From Leeuwenhoekiella marinoflava DSM 3653 (GTDB lineage: Bacteria > Bacteroidota > Bacteroidia > Flavobacteriales > Flavobacteriaceae), in assembly GCF_900129005.1 (NCBI RefSeq), contig NZ_FQUN01000018.1:1-64000 (forward strand): a stretch of DNA of 64,000 nt. The letters run 5' to 3'. Both the position numbers and the translations under genes were made by a program. Below are positions 27,290 to 36,900 of this stretch, piece after piece. The first letter of the stretch is position 1. Every line of letters starts with the position of its first letter. The notes below the pieces were generated by a model, which was not told where the DNA came from, searched no databases, and was given only the letters and a program-made list of their open reading frames with translations.

Positions 27290-27650
27290 ATGAGAAGCTT
27301 ACTTACAGAATTGCAATTAAAGAATTTTCCTGATAATGTGACGATTGATTTAAATTTAAAATTGAAGAATTGAATGAGTTTTTCGGGTCTGACAAAGAAT
27401 TGCTAAAGCAAATTAGAAAATTGCAGTATGCAGTTTTAGCACTATTAGAAAAAGAAACCGGAGCCGTAACCAAAATTTACTATCGAAGAAAATGGGTAGT
27501 AATTGAGATCTCAGCTTTTGGAGCAGCATTGGGTAATATGGCTTATTTAGGGATTGGGATGTCTTTTGAATTGCAATTGGAGTAGGTATAGGAACTAAAA
27601 AAGATAAGGAAGCAGCTGCGCAAGATAAGGTTCTTGATATTGAGATTTAA
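27290..27650 (+). pseudogene. Small glycine-rich membrane-type protein gene broken by two single-base deletions
   Basis: Three frames in succession give one sensible protein of about 120 residues. Frame from 27290: MRSLLTELQLKNFPDNVTI then DLNLK. At the A run 27358-27361 one A is missing; restoring it continues as IEELNEFFGSDKELLKQI and on through KKxYYRRKW-like sequence to LGIGMSF. Near 27565-27570 one G is missing; restoring it gives GIAIGVGIGTKKDKEAAAQD and KVLDIEI, ending at TAA 27648-27650. The middle piece alone (27370-27585, 71 residues) looks like a free-standing ORF but is not. The C-terminal glycine-rich stretch is typical of a small membrane or glycine-zipper protein. I do not recognise the family. 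Both lesions are -1; the first is in a homopolymer. Confidence 0.65.
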
Positions 27651-27690
27651 TTGTATATTTCAATAAATACCCAAATTAAAATTGACGTTT

Positions 27691-28311
27691 ATGGATGATA
27701 TTCTTACCTATTCAATATCTGTATTTACAGGCTTTTTTGCGATAATGAATCCGTTATCAAACATTCCTATTTTTATATCACTAACCGAAGGCGCGACCCG
27801 AGAAGAAAAGCAAAACGTGAATAAGCGAGCCGTTTTGGTTGCGTTTATAATCATTACGATTTTTGTGCTTTTGGGGAAGTTTATTTTCGGACTTTTTGGG
27901 ATAACAATTCCGGCATTTAAAATCACCGGTGGAATCTTGATTTTCTATGTAGGTTTTGAAATGCTTCAGTCTAAAAAGTCAAATGTAAAGCATTTAAAAG
28001 AGCCTAATTTTGATGAGAATATAGCTGTTTCTCCACTAGCAATCCCCATTCTAGCCGGTCCCGGCACAATCGTTACTGCAACTAATTTCGTGTCAAATCC
28101 TTCTTATGTAAATATAGGTTTGGTGATATTGATTTTTGGTTTGATGTGTTTACTAACCTATATCGCCTTTAGTCTAAGTGATTTCATCGCCCGTAAAATA
28201 GGAGGGAATGTGATTTCAGTTATTGGTAAAATAATGGGATTGATCATAGCCATTATAGGTACAACAATGGTGATACAAGGCATAAAACTAAGCTTTGATT
28301 TTTTAGCTTAA
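27691..28311 (+). CDS. marC: MarC-family integral membrane protein
   Basis: 206 residues with six predicted membrane helices (YSISVFTGFFAIMNPLSNIP at the N-terminus, PLAIPILAGPGTIVTATNF in the middle). The repeated NP and GPG motifs are typical of MarC/UPF0056. The name comes from the E. coli multiple-antibiotic-resistance locus, but no transport role has been shown. The frame is open to a TTG at 27682; I prefer the ATG at 27691 because it gives the usual N-terminus (MDDILTYSI). Its end is 9 bases from the convergent GyrI-like gene. Confidence 0.85.
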   Translation: MDDILTYSISVFTGFFAIMNPLSNIPIFISLTEGATREEKQNVNKRAVLVAFIIITIFVLLGKFIFGLFGITIPAFKITGGILIFYVGFEMLQSKKSNVKHLKEPNFDENIAVSPLAIPILAGPGTIVTATNFVSNPSYVNIGLVILIFGLMCLLTYIAFSLSDFIARKIGGNVISVIGKIMGLIIAIIGTTMVIQGIKLSFDFLA

Positions 28312-28320
28312 AGCTTTTGA

Positions 28321-29220
28321 TTATAAAGGATCATCTTGCTTTAGCGGTAAATAGATATCAGCTTTCCAGTCTAACTCATTGCCACCCATATTGGGGTTGT
28401 TGTAAAAAATTTCAATCGGTTGGTTCTCGACGTCGATATTATTCTTTTTGGCATACTCTAACAAAGCATACCAGGCACGATCTGAAGTGATGTAGTTTCC
28501 GTTATAAACAGCGTGAATAGCTTCTTTTTCAAAGAGGCGTTTGTATTTGATGTCTTTGGTAATAGGTAGGTTTTCAGAACGTTTTATAGGGAAACAAAAA
28601 TTATACGCGATACTATCCGTTTTGATATTCCAGTCTGTTACTTCAATAATAGGAGAGCCATTAAGCTCTACATTATTGCTTGATAAGACTTCGTTAATAT
28701 AGCTGTAATTGCGCATCATCCCCATCGCTTTTTCTACTTGTAATCCTTTTAAAGAAACAAATGCGCAATAAATTGCAGGCGTTTTTTCTATGCCGGTAAC
28801 TTCGATTTTAATTTGGTCTAAATGCTCGCGTAAAATCTCAAAAAAAGTATCAACGTTGGCAATGCTTCTTGTTTTAAAAAGCGAATTGCTAAACGGAATG
28901 GTCAACCTATTAATAAAACTATTGTTGAGATCTTTAACGCCAACGCTTACTTGAGTGATTGAGTCATTAATCATCTTGGCGCTGTAATTATAATTTACAA
29001 CAGAGTCCCCAAAGTGTCTTTGTTGAACAACTTCAGCTATACCTTTCTGAATGATTTCACTATCCGGCAAATCGTAATTCCATGAGATTACTGATTGCAT
29101 CACCGTGCCCGGAGTTGTTTTTACTTTAAAATTAATTATGTAATCACTTGGCTTAATGAACAAATACCAGCCTACAGCTACAACTAATATTGCGCCGATA
29201 GCAAGACGTGCTTTTTTCAT
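28321..29220 (-). CDS. Membrane-anchored protein with GyrI-like/effector-binding domain
   Basis: 299 residues. One N-terminal membrane helix (ARLAIGAILVVAVGWYLFI) anchors a first region similar in pattern to SRPBCC-type domains (FKVKTTPGTVMQSVISWNY) and a C-terminal half resembling the GyrI-like/AraC effector-binding fold (YNFCFPIKRSENLP, AWYALLEYAKKNNID, EIFYNNP near the end). Without a DNA-binding domain it is more likely a small-molecule binding or scavenging protein on the periplasmic side. It follows the haloperoxidase gene by 8 bases in the same direction, so it may belong to the same transcript. Confidence 0.65.
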   Translation of the reverse strand: MKKARLAIGAILVVAVGWYLFIKPSDYIINFKVKTTPGTVMQSVISWNYDLPDSEIIQKGIAEVVQQRHFGDSVVNYNYSAKMINDSITQVSVGVKDLNNSFINRLTIPFSNSLFKTRSIANVDTFFEILREHLDQIKIEVTGIEKTPAIYCAFVSLKGLQVEKAMGMMRNYSYINEVLSSNNVELNGSPIIEVTDWNIKTDSIAYNFCFPIKRSENLPITKDIKYKRLFEKEAIHAVYNGNYITSDRAWYALLEYAKKNNIDVENQPIEIFYNNPNMGGNELDWKADIYLPLKQDDPL

Positions 29221-29228
29221 AATTGCAA

Positions 29229-30578
29229 TTAATTAGAAGCTTGAGCGGTGTTGGTTTTCATTTTAAGATTTTGAACCACAAACTGGCCTAATTGGCGGCC
29301 TTGCTTGAGCCCTTCGTCAATAGCAGCACGATAATGAATACCACCATAAAGTCTGCTTAAAGCAGCTTCTTCAGAAGCTTTTCTAAAGGAATCAAAGCTA
29401 CGCACCGGAAGTCCGTAATCGGTTTCAGTATCATCGTCAAACTGAAAATTATCTCCATAGATTTCCGTAAGAACTTCTGCCGCTGCACCAGAAACCACAG
29501 AGTGACCACTGCTGTATTCAGGAAACGGCGGAGTTTGCAATACTGGAGCCCAACCATCATCTATGTACTGATTGATGAGCGTTTCAGGACGTATAAGGTT
29601 ACTTCTGTATTTTTCGTCCCAACAGCTTATAAATCCATCAAAGAGTGCAATAGAAGTCTTGGTGTATGCGTAAACGGTCTCCATCAAGTCTGCGTTGGCT
29701 TTTTTTGTAACAATTTTCACAATACCTATCCAGTGACCACCCGGAGTGATCTTTTTAGTAGCAAACATTAAATGTCCTTTATGAGTAGAAACATATGGGT
29801 TACAATCCCAAAACTTAGCAATACCCATTTTTTCTGAAGTATCTCCTTCTTCTGTCATCTCGTTACGTACATCGTAAACTTCCATCAATTGCTTGTAAAA
29901 TTCTGAGCCTTCTTCCATAGAAAATTCTGGAGGAGGAATGGGTTTAAATTGAGATGCAGAGTCAATTACAAAGGTTCGAATTTTCATCCAGTGCGGCTCT
30001 ATACCGTCCATATAAGCAGGTGGAGTAGGTTGCCATCTTGATGGATTATCAGGATTTACTGAGAATTTTGGCATGGTACGCGTTTGCTTATACATATCAC
30101 CATCCATCCAGCTTTTAATGTGGTCAGCAACTTTTAAACCGTAGTCCTTAGATGCTGCTAATTCAGTAGGATTTAGCTCTTCCCATTTCATATATAAGCT
30201 GTCACGCATTTCTGTTATACGGTCTTCAGAAAAAATAAGACTTTTTGCAATTTCCATTTGTGCAATTAATGCCGCAACATTATAGTTAACTGCTGCACCG
30301 GCATCAGGTTTAGGCGCTTCTTTTAAGTCGGTTAATTGACCAGCAAGTGTAACATAGTCAGGATTGTTCTGAGCTAGAATCTCATAAGCTGCAATATTTG
30401 AATATGAATAAATACGACTGGCAACCGGCGGTGAGAAAATATCGTGAATAATCACTTCGGTCACTTTATCTACCGCGTTGTTATAATCATCCGGACTTAC
30501 TGTAAGCGGTGTTTCTTCTTTAGTACAAGAAGTAAATACCAGAGCAATTATAAAAAGGAAGCTTAATTTTTTAAACAT
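29229..30578 (-). CDS. Vanadium-dependent haloperoxidase/PAP2-family lipoprotein
   Basis: The open frame runs to 30641, but the ATG at 30578 gives a clean lipoprotein signal (MFKKLSFLFIIALVFTSC) and 449 residues. All vanadate ligands known from fungal chloroperoxidase are present with the right spacing: K323-x6-R330 in EKYRSNLIRP, S357-G358-H359 in PEYSSGHSV, and R409-x5-H415 in SRLYGGIHYRAA (numbered from 30578). The usual PSGH is SSGH here. Such proteins either oxidise halides with peroxide or act as acid phosphatases on the same fold; the sequence does not settle which. It follows two CRTAC1 genes and SusC/SusD, a set that recurs in Bacteroidota. Confidence 0.88.
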   Translation of the reverse strand: MFKKLSFLFIIALVFTSCTKEETPLTVSPDDYNNAVDKVTEVIIHDIFSPPVASRIYSYSNIAAYEILAQNNPDYVTLAGQLTDLKEAPKPDAGAAVNYNVAALIAQMEIAKSLIFSEDRITEMRDSLYMKWEELNPTELAASKDYGLKVADHIKSWMDGDMYKQTRTMPKFSVNPDNPSRWQPTPPAYMDGIEPHWMKIRTFVIDSASQFKPIPPPEFSMEEGSEFYKQLMEVYDVRNEMTEEGDTSEKMGIAKFWDCNPYVSTHKGHLMFATKKITPGGHWIGIVKIVTKKANADLMETVYAYTKTSIALFDGFISCWDEKYRSNLIRPETLINQYIDDGWAPVLQTPPFPEYSSGHSVVSGAAAEVLTEIYGDNFQFDDDTETDYGLPVRSFDSFRKASEEAALSRLYGGIHYRAAIDEGLKQGRQLGQFVVQNLKMKTNTAQASN

Positions 30579-30665
30579 AGTCTTGAACTTATTTAAAGAA
30601 ATGAATTTATGAAAACGATTTCTTATTTTATTACTTTTCACAAGTAAGCCTTGTAAAAGTTGTGT

Positions 30666-33600
30666 TTAATTTTTCAATTTATAAAGTTGAATAGCAGCGT
30701 TATTAGGTGTTGCCAATAAATACTTTTGACCTTTTAACGAAAGAATATTTAAATGACGTATTGATTTTTGTGTAAAATCTAAACCGATTTGATCTCCGGG
30801 AATAAACGTATCTGCATTTTTAATTAAAACTCCGCCAAAGCTGTCTAGTCTTCCGTGAAATGGCTGAACACCAAAATAGTTTCCTGCTGCAAGAATCTCA
30901 TCTTTTCCGTCATTGTCAAAATCAAATTTACAAAAACTTAACACGGGAGCAACCTGAAAATCATAGCCTAAAGGTATAAAAGTGAACCGCCCGTTTTCAT
31001 TGCGTAAATAGCCCGTTTCTAAGGTGTTTACTTCAAGTTTTTTACTTGTTTTTACTTGCTTTTCCGTAAGAATTTGCTCAATAGTTTGGCCGGCAAAATC
31101 TTTATAGCTGTGGTATTTCTTTTTTAAACTAACTACTTGCGAAGCCAGTGCATCAAGCCCCATTAAAGGATAATATTTTCCGTCTTTTGCTGTGGTGACA
31201 ATGGTTTCGGTTTGTCCATTTTTGTCAAAATCATTATAATACATCAGCATAGGAGCGTCTTCAGAAGCTTTAAACTTGCTGTTTTCGCCCCAGTTTCCTA
31301 CGATATAATCTGTATCTCCATCTCCATCTATATCAAACGGAATAATGCTTTGCCACAGTCCGTTTAATTCTTCTGTACCAACATCTATTTTTGTAAGTCT
31401 TCCATTTTTATTTTTAAGAAAAGTAGGCGCCATCCATTCACCAACTACAATGAGATCTTTTACGCCATCGCCATTGAAGTCGTCCCAAACAGCAGCGGTT
31501 ACCATGCCAAGATCTTTAAATTCTTGTGCTACGCGGAAAGAACCTTTGTTATTTTCCAAAAGGTAAGAAACCGGTGTTTTACCAAAACTTCCCGTGATAG
31601 TTTGAGTGCCTGCAAAGACATCCAAGTCGCCGTCGTTATCATAATCATATGTTGCTAATACCGAAGTATTGTCAAAAAGCTCAGGCATAGTTGACTTCTC
31701 AAAACCTTCTGTTTTATTTAAATATAAGCCATCCACTAACGGCTTTGCTCTGTTGAAAAAGTCGCCTCCCGCAGTACCAGTCATTAGGTCGTTTTTTCCA
31801 TCTTGATTAAAATCTGCTATAAGTGCCGTTACTTCTTCATTGATAGAATCATTGAGAATAGCCGGATAACTAACACGCTGATAGGTAGCCTCTTTTTTTA
31901 GGTAAACTTGTGAAGTGATGTATTTAGAACCACCAAAGAACAGGTCTTCTTTGCCGTCACCATCTAAATCACCTTGAGCAACTGCCGGTCCGCGATCACC
32001 TATCTGATACGGAATCAATTTCTCCCGGTCAAAGTCTGAATACGCATCTTCTTTATGAACAAAATCAAGGCCTAAGCTATCTGTAACTGCTGTAAAAAGG
32101 AGCTCTTTTTTTGGTTTGAGATTAGCATAATTAAAGAGTTGAGTGCCTTCTTGATTAACTTTCAAAGTTTGATTGGCTTTAATGTTAGTCAACTTTTGGC
32201 TGGTATTATCTGGCCAGATGATACGAATAGAATCAACAATTTTTTCTTGTCCCAAACCAAAATGAATCAGTGGTTCTGAAGAAGCTTGAAACCCTCTCAC
32301 GGGATACAATTCTTTAAACTGTTTTATTCCATTTGTATAGGTGTAGACTTTGGCGCCAATAGCAAAGTTATTTTTGCTTTTTGAACTTAGTTTCAGTTTG
32401 AGATAGTTTGCTTTTTGATTAATCTGGTTGATGTAAAAGGTAGGAGCAGCATTGATGTTATTGGTCAGTAAATCCAGATCCCCATCATTATCTAAATCAG
32501 CATAAGCTGTTGCTCCGGAAACGATTGTGTCATTTGTAATCCATTTACCGGATTGATCTTTAAAGATAAGATTAGAGCTGCCTTCATACACATAATTGTG
32601 AGTTGCTCCGCTAGGCATCATATCCAAAGCTTTCTGATCAATGAAGTGTGTATTATTTATTTTACTCTGAATTTGATCACTAGAGACAAATTTGATATAA
32701 TCCAGATCATTTGGTCGTTTGGGGATCCCATTTGAGATGAATAAATCTTGTTCCATATCTTGATTGTAATCGCCAAAAAGTGCACTCCAACTCCAGTCTG
32801 TAGCCGCAACACCACTCAATAATGCCGTCTCTTGATAGTCGCCACCTTCGCGATTAATAAAAAGCATATTGCGGGTGAACTGATAGTGATACCCATAGCG
32901 ATTGGTTCGCAGACGCTGCGTTTGTATGTTGTCATCACCTTCAGAAGATTTTAAAACTTCTTCATCCTGCGGAAGCATATCTAACGAGATCAAATCTGGC
33001 CAGCCGTCATGGTTTAAGTCAGCTACATCGCTACCCATAGAGAATCTGCTGGTGTGGCCAAAATGCTCTTTTAAAGCTTCGGTAAATGTACCATCGCCGT
33101 TATTGATGTAATAATAATCATCTTCATGAAAATCATTACCAATGTAGATGTCAGGATAACCATCTAGATTAAAGTCTGATACTGCAATCCCTAATCCATA
33201 ACTGTTCATTCCGCCATAAATACCCGCTTCTTCGCTCACGTCTGTAAAATGATCTCCATCATTACGCATCAAACGATCACCGGTTTGTGCATTGCGCTTG
33301 TACCTTAAATCTGCTTTGCCAAACGAAGTCTGAGTATGTACCGCGTGGTTGAGAATATAAATGTCTAAATCGCCGTCTAAGTCATAATCTAGAAAGGCTG
33401 CGGAAGAAGAAAAGGTGTCCAAATCAAGACCATATTCTGCAGCACGTTCTGTAAATGTGCCATCACCATTATTTATAAAAAGTTCGTTGTTACCATCTAA
33501 ACCATTAAGTCCTACAACAGCACAAACATAAATATCAAGTAGTCCATCGCCATTAATATCTGCCATTACCGCACCAGTATTCCAGTCGCTGTTTCCGGCA

Positions 33601-33905
33601 ACTCCGGCAGTTTCAGTAATGTTTTCAAACTGAAGACCTCCCTTGTTGAGGTAGAGTTGATTTTTAACCTGATTTCCTGAAAAATAAATATCGGGCAATC
33701 CGTCGTTATTGATATCGCCAATTGCAAGACCACCTCCGTTATAAAAATAGAGATAATCTAAGATATTCATATCTTCAGTCGCAGTAAGCGTGTTTTGAAA
33801 GCTTACTCCGGTTTTTTCAATATCAGGATTGGTGAATAATTCGGACTCTTTCGAACACGAAAAAATCACAAAACCTAATAATATGAGTACAACAGCTTTA
33901 TTCAT
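30666..33905 (-). CDS. CRTAC1-family FG-GAP/VCBS repeat lipoprotein with ASPIC/UnbV domain (second copy)
   Basis: The frame opens at 33932, but the ATG at 33905 gives a lipoprotein signal (MNKAVVLILLGFVIFSC) and 1,079 residues. The body is a series of calcium-binding FG-GAP/VCBS blades such as DINNDGLPDIYFSGN and DINGDGLLDIYV, a central ASPIC/UnbV domain (FAIGAKVYTYTNG, ELYPVRGFQASSEPLIHFG) about halfway, and a second set of blades (DLDGDGKEDLFFGGS). Two propellers joined by an ASPIC domain suit a surface protein that holds a glycan or another protein. The ATG overlaps the stop of the upstream paralogue (ATGAATAA, 8 bases), so the two are translationally coupled. No catalytic site is recognisable. 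Confidence 0.85.
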   Translation of the reverse strand: MNKAVVLILLGFVIFSCSKESELFTNPDIEKTGVSFQNTLTATEDMNILDYLYFYNGGGLAIGDINNDGLPDIYFSGNQVKNQLYLNKGGLQFENITETAGVAGNSDWNTGAVMADINGDGLLDIYVCAVVGLNGLDGNNELFINNGDGTFTERAAEYGLDLDTFSSSAAFLDYDLDGDLDIYILNHAVHTQTSFGKADLRYKRNAQTGDRLMRNDGDHFTDVSEEAGIYGGMNSYGLGIAVSDFNLDGYPDIYIGNDFHEDDYYYINNGDGTFTEALKEHFGHTSRFSMGSDVADLNHDGWPDLISLDMLPQDEEVLKSSEGDDNIQTQRLRTNRYGYHYQFTRNMLFINREGGDYQETALLSGVAATDWSWSALFGDYNQDMEQDLFISNGIPKRPNDLDYIKFVSSDQIQSKINNTHFIDQKALDMMPSGATHNYVYEGSSNLIFKDQSGKWITNDTIVSGATAYADLDNDGDLDLLTNNINAAPTFYINQINQKANYLKLKLSSKSKNNFAIGAKVYTYTNGIKQFKELYPVRGFQASSEPLIHFGLGQEKIVDSIRIIWPDNTSQKLTNIKANQTLKVNQEGTQLFNYANLKPKKELLFTAVTDSLGLDFVHKEDAYSDFDREKLIPYQIGDRGPAVAQGDLDGDGKEDLFFGGSKYITSQVYLKKEATYQRVSYPAILNDSINEEVTALIADFNQDGKNDLMTGTAGGDFFNRAKPLVDGLYLNKTEGFEKSTMPELFDNTSVLATYDYDNDGDLDVFAGTQTITGSFGKTPVSYLLENNKGSFRVAQEFKDLGMVTAAVWDDFNGDGVKDLIVVGEWMAPTFLKNKNGRLTKIDVGTEELNGLWQSIIPFDIDGDGDTDYIVGNWGENSKFKASEDAPMLMYYNDFDKNGQTETIVTTAKDGKYYPLMGLDALASQVVSLKKKYHSYKDFAGQTIEQILTEKQVKTSKKLEVNTLETGYLRNENGRFTFIPLGYDFQVAPVLSFCKFDFDNDGKDEILAAGNYFGVQPFHGRLDSFGGVLIKNADTFIPGDQIGLDFTQKSIRHLNILSLKGQKYLLATPNNAAIQLYKLKN

Positions 33906-36900
33906 TAAGCGCAAATATCTTAGGTTTTTCATTGTTTACAGAAGCGATAAGATAAACCTTTCCGTTTTTATCGGTAAAGGTCGATAAGTGTTTTACTTCA
34001 CCTTTTATGAAGAATCCACTCTTTTCATAATCCTGCCACTTGTAATTCGCATCACCTTCGTTAAGTAATACGCTACCAAAACTCGCATCCAGTTGAGAAT
34101 ACTGTGGCTTAAATTCAAAATTGTTACCTGCCATGATCAAGTCAGCAAGACCATCTTTATTGATATCTGCCGAAACAATATCACATACACACGAGAGTTG
34201 TATCTGGTAGGGAAGTGGTTTTAGACTGAAATTACCATTACCATCATTAATCGCCAGCATAGACTGAGGATATTTCACTGTTTTCTTAATCGCATTTTTC
34301 AAGCTTTCTTCAGAAAAGATCTCATCAATATATCTGCTTGCATAATCTGAAGCTTTTAAGTTTTGCTTTTTAAGCGAACTCATCTGCGCTGTGATTTCTT
34401 TCTTCTGATGCAACGGATAATCTTTTCCGTTTTTATGCATGGTTGTGATTTGCTCAATAGTCCCGTTATTGTCAAAATCATTGATGTACATCGACATTGG
34501 GTTTTCTACCGTTGGTAAATAGTGCAGGTTTTCTCCTTCGTTTCCTAAAACCAAATCTATATCTCCATCATTATCTATGTCAACTGCGGTTATTGTATTC
34601 CACCAGCCGGTCTTGTCGCTCAGATTATTTTCTTTTAGAGAAAGTCTTTTACCTGAATTTCTATAAACCAATGGCGCTCCCCATTCTGAAACGGTAATCA
34701 GGTCTTTTTTGTCATCACCATCTACATCAAGCCAGATCGCATCGGTAACCATTCCGGCATCTTTAGTATCGTAAGCCAAGCGTTCGGTGGCATCAACAAA
34801 AACTCCATTTCCGGTGTTTTCTAAAAATAAGTGTTGCGGGTCAATTCCATAAACACCTACAACGCTGCGCGAACCAATAAAAACGTCTATATCGCCATCG
34901 CCATCAAAATCATAAGGGGCAACAACGCTCATATTTTGAAATGCAGAAGGAAGCTCATTGGGTGATCTGCTGAAGTTTCCTTTACCGTCATTGAGATACA
35001 ATCGTGGTTTGAGCAGTTCTTTTTTACCAACTTCATTACCGCCCGAAGAAACCAGTAAATCCAGATCTCCGTCGCCATCAGCATCAAAAAATGCAGCAGC
35101 TGTATCTTCAAAATTAGAATCTTCATCAAAAAGTGCCTGGCTTTTTTTATTCAGTTTTCCATCTCCTTGATGTAGATAAAGTGTTCCTGAGCTTCCGCTG
35201 GGACCTCCAACAAAAATATCTTCGTTACCGTCATTATTTACATCGCCTACAGCAATCGCCGGGCCTTCTTGAGAAAGTTTTTTAGCAATTAAACCTTCGT
35301 AATCAAAGTCGTTATAGTTATTCTCTTTATTAGGTTTTAGCTTATCGTTATTGAGTTCAGTAAGTAATTGTGGGCCTGTTTTTCGCTTTCGCGGAATAAA
35401 CACTTCTGTAGCCTCTGCCTGATCAAGATTTAAAGTTTGATTTGTAGCTACTTCTTTTAATATTTGCGTTTTGTCATCAGGCCAAAGCACGCGTAACGAA
35501 TCTATGGTTTGCGTTTCTCCTAGGCCAATGGTCATCTCATAATCCATTGAGGATTGAAAACCACGCACCGGATATAATTCCTGCAGGATTTCTTCACCAT
35601 CAAAATATAATCTTACCGAAGCACCTACCGCAAAAGGATTTTGCTCACCTCCTTTAAATTTTAGTTTTATATAACGATTGTCATTCTGCTGCCTACTTTC
35701 GTTGCGGTAGATGAACACCGGCATATTTACATTGTTTACAACCAAGTCTAAATCTCCATCATTGTCCAAATCTGCATATGCAGAACCATTAGACATACTA
35801 GGCGTATCAAGCCCCCACAGTTTGCCGACATCTTCAAATTTGAGATTCTTTTTATTGCGATACACCGCATTAGGCAAAGGTTTTTTAGGCATTTTATCTA
35901 TTATAGAATCTATTGCCTGACGCTTGCCGGTTAAAGCCATATTTTGAATAATTTCATTGGCGAAAAAGTCTACAAAGTCTAGGTCTGTTAAATCGTGATT
36001 GATACCATTTGTGACATAAATGTCGCGGTAACCGTCATTATCTAAATCAACTAACAAGCCGGCCCAGCTCCAGTCTGTTGCATCTATACCACTGTAATAT
36101 GCCGTTTCGATAAATGAGCCATTACCGTTATTAACCTGAAGTGTATTTTGAATAAATTGCTGATAAAAATCCTTACTCTGTTTAAGCTTGTATACGTTGT
36201 AATTATCAAACTCCATTACCGATTTTACACGCTCTTCGGGTTCGGGGAGCATATCGGTGATAAAAATATCCTGCAGACCGTCGTTGTTGATGTCTGAAAT
36301 ATCAACTCCCATTGCTGAAAGAGAAAGGTGAGACGTCCAGTTTTTTATCTCTTCTTTAAAGGTGCCGTCTTTTTGATTGATATAGAGATAGTCTCGTTCG
36401 TAGAAGTCGTTTGAGATATAAATATCAGGCCATAAGTCATTATTGATATCGGTGATCATAACGCCCAGTCCAAAACCTATAAGACTGCCGTAAATACCTG
36501 CTTCTTCACTAACGTTTGTAAAGGTGTCACCATCGTTGCGCATCAGTAAATCGCCGACTCCTTTAAAAATGTCCGGAACATTTTCCCAGTTTTCGGCACG
36601 GGTATCCCGTTGCTCAGCATAGCCAAGACCACTTACGGGGACGTTGCTATTGTTTAATATATACACATCAAGATCTCCATCTTTGTCATAATCAAAGAAA
36701 CTGGCCTGAGTTGAAAAGCCAGATTTAGCAAGATTGAATTCCTGAGCTTTCTCGGTGAAGGTCAAATCCCCGTTGTTGATGTAGAGGTCATTGTCGTGAT
36801 TGTCTCCTTTCATATTGCCGGCATTACTTACGTAGATATCCAGCAAACCGTCTGCATTTACATCAGCCATTACTACTCCTGTAGACCAAGGCTTATCGCC

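Noticed and set aside
27370-27585. 71-residue ORF as an independent gene
   Set aside because: Sequence continues sensibly in the other two frames on both sides, so it is the middle piece of a frameshifted gene.
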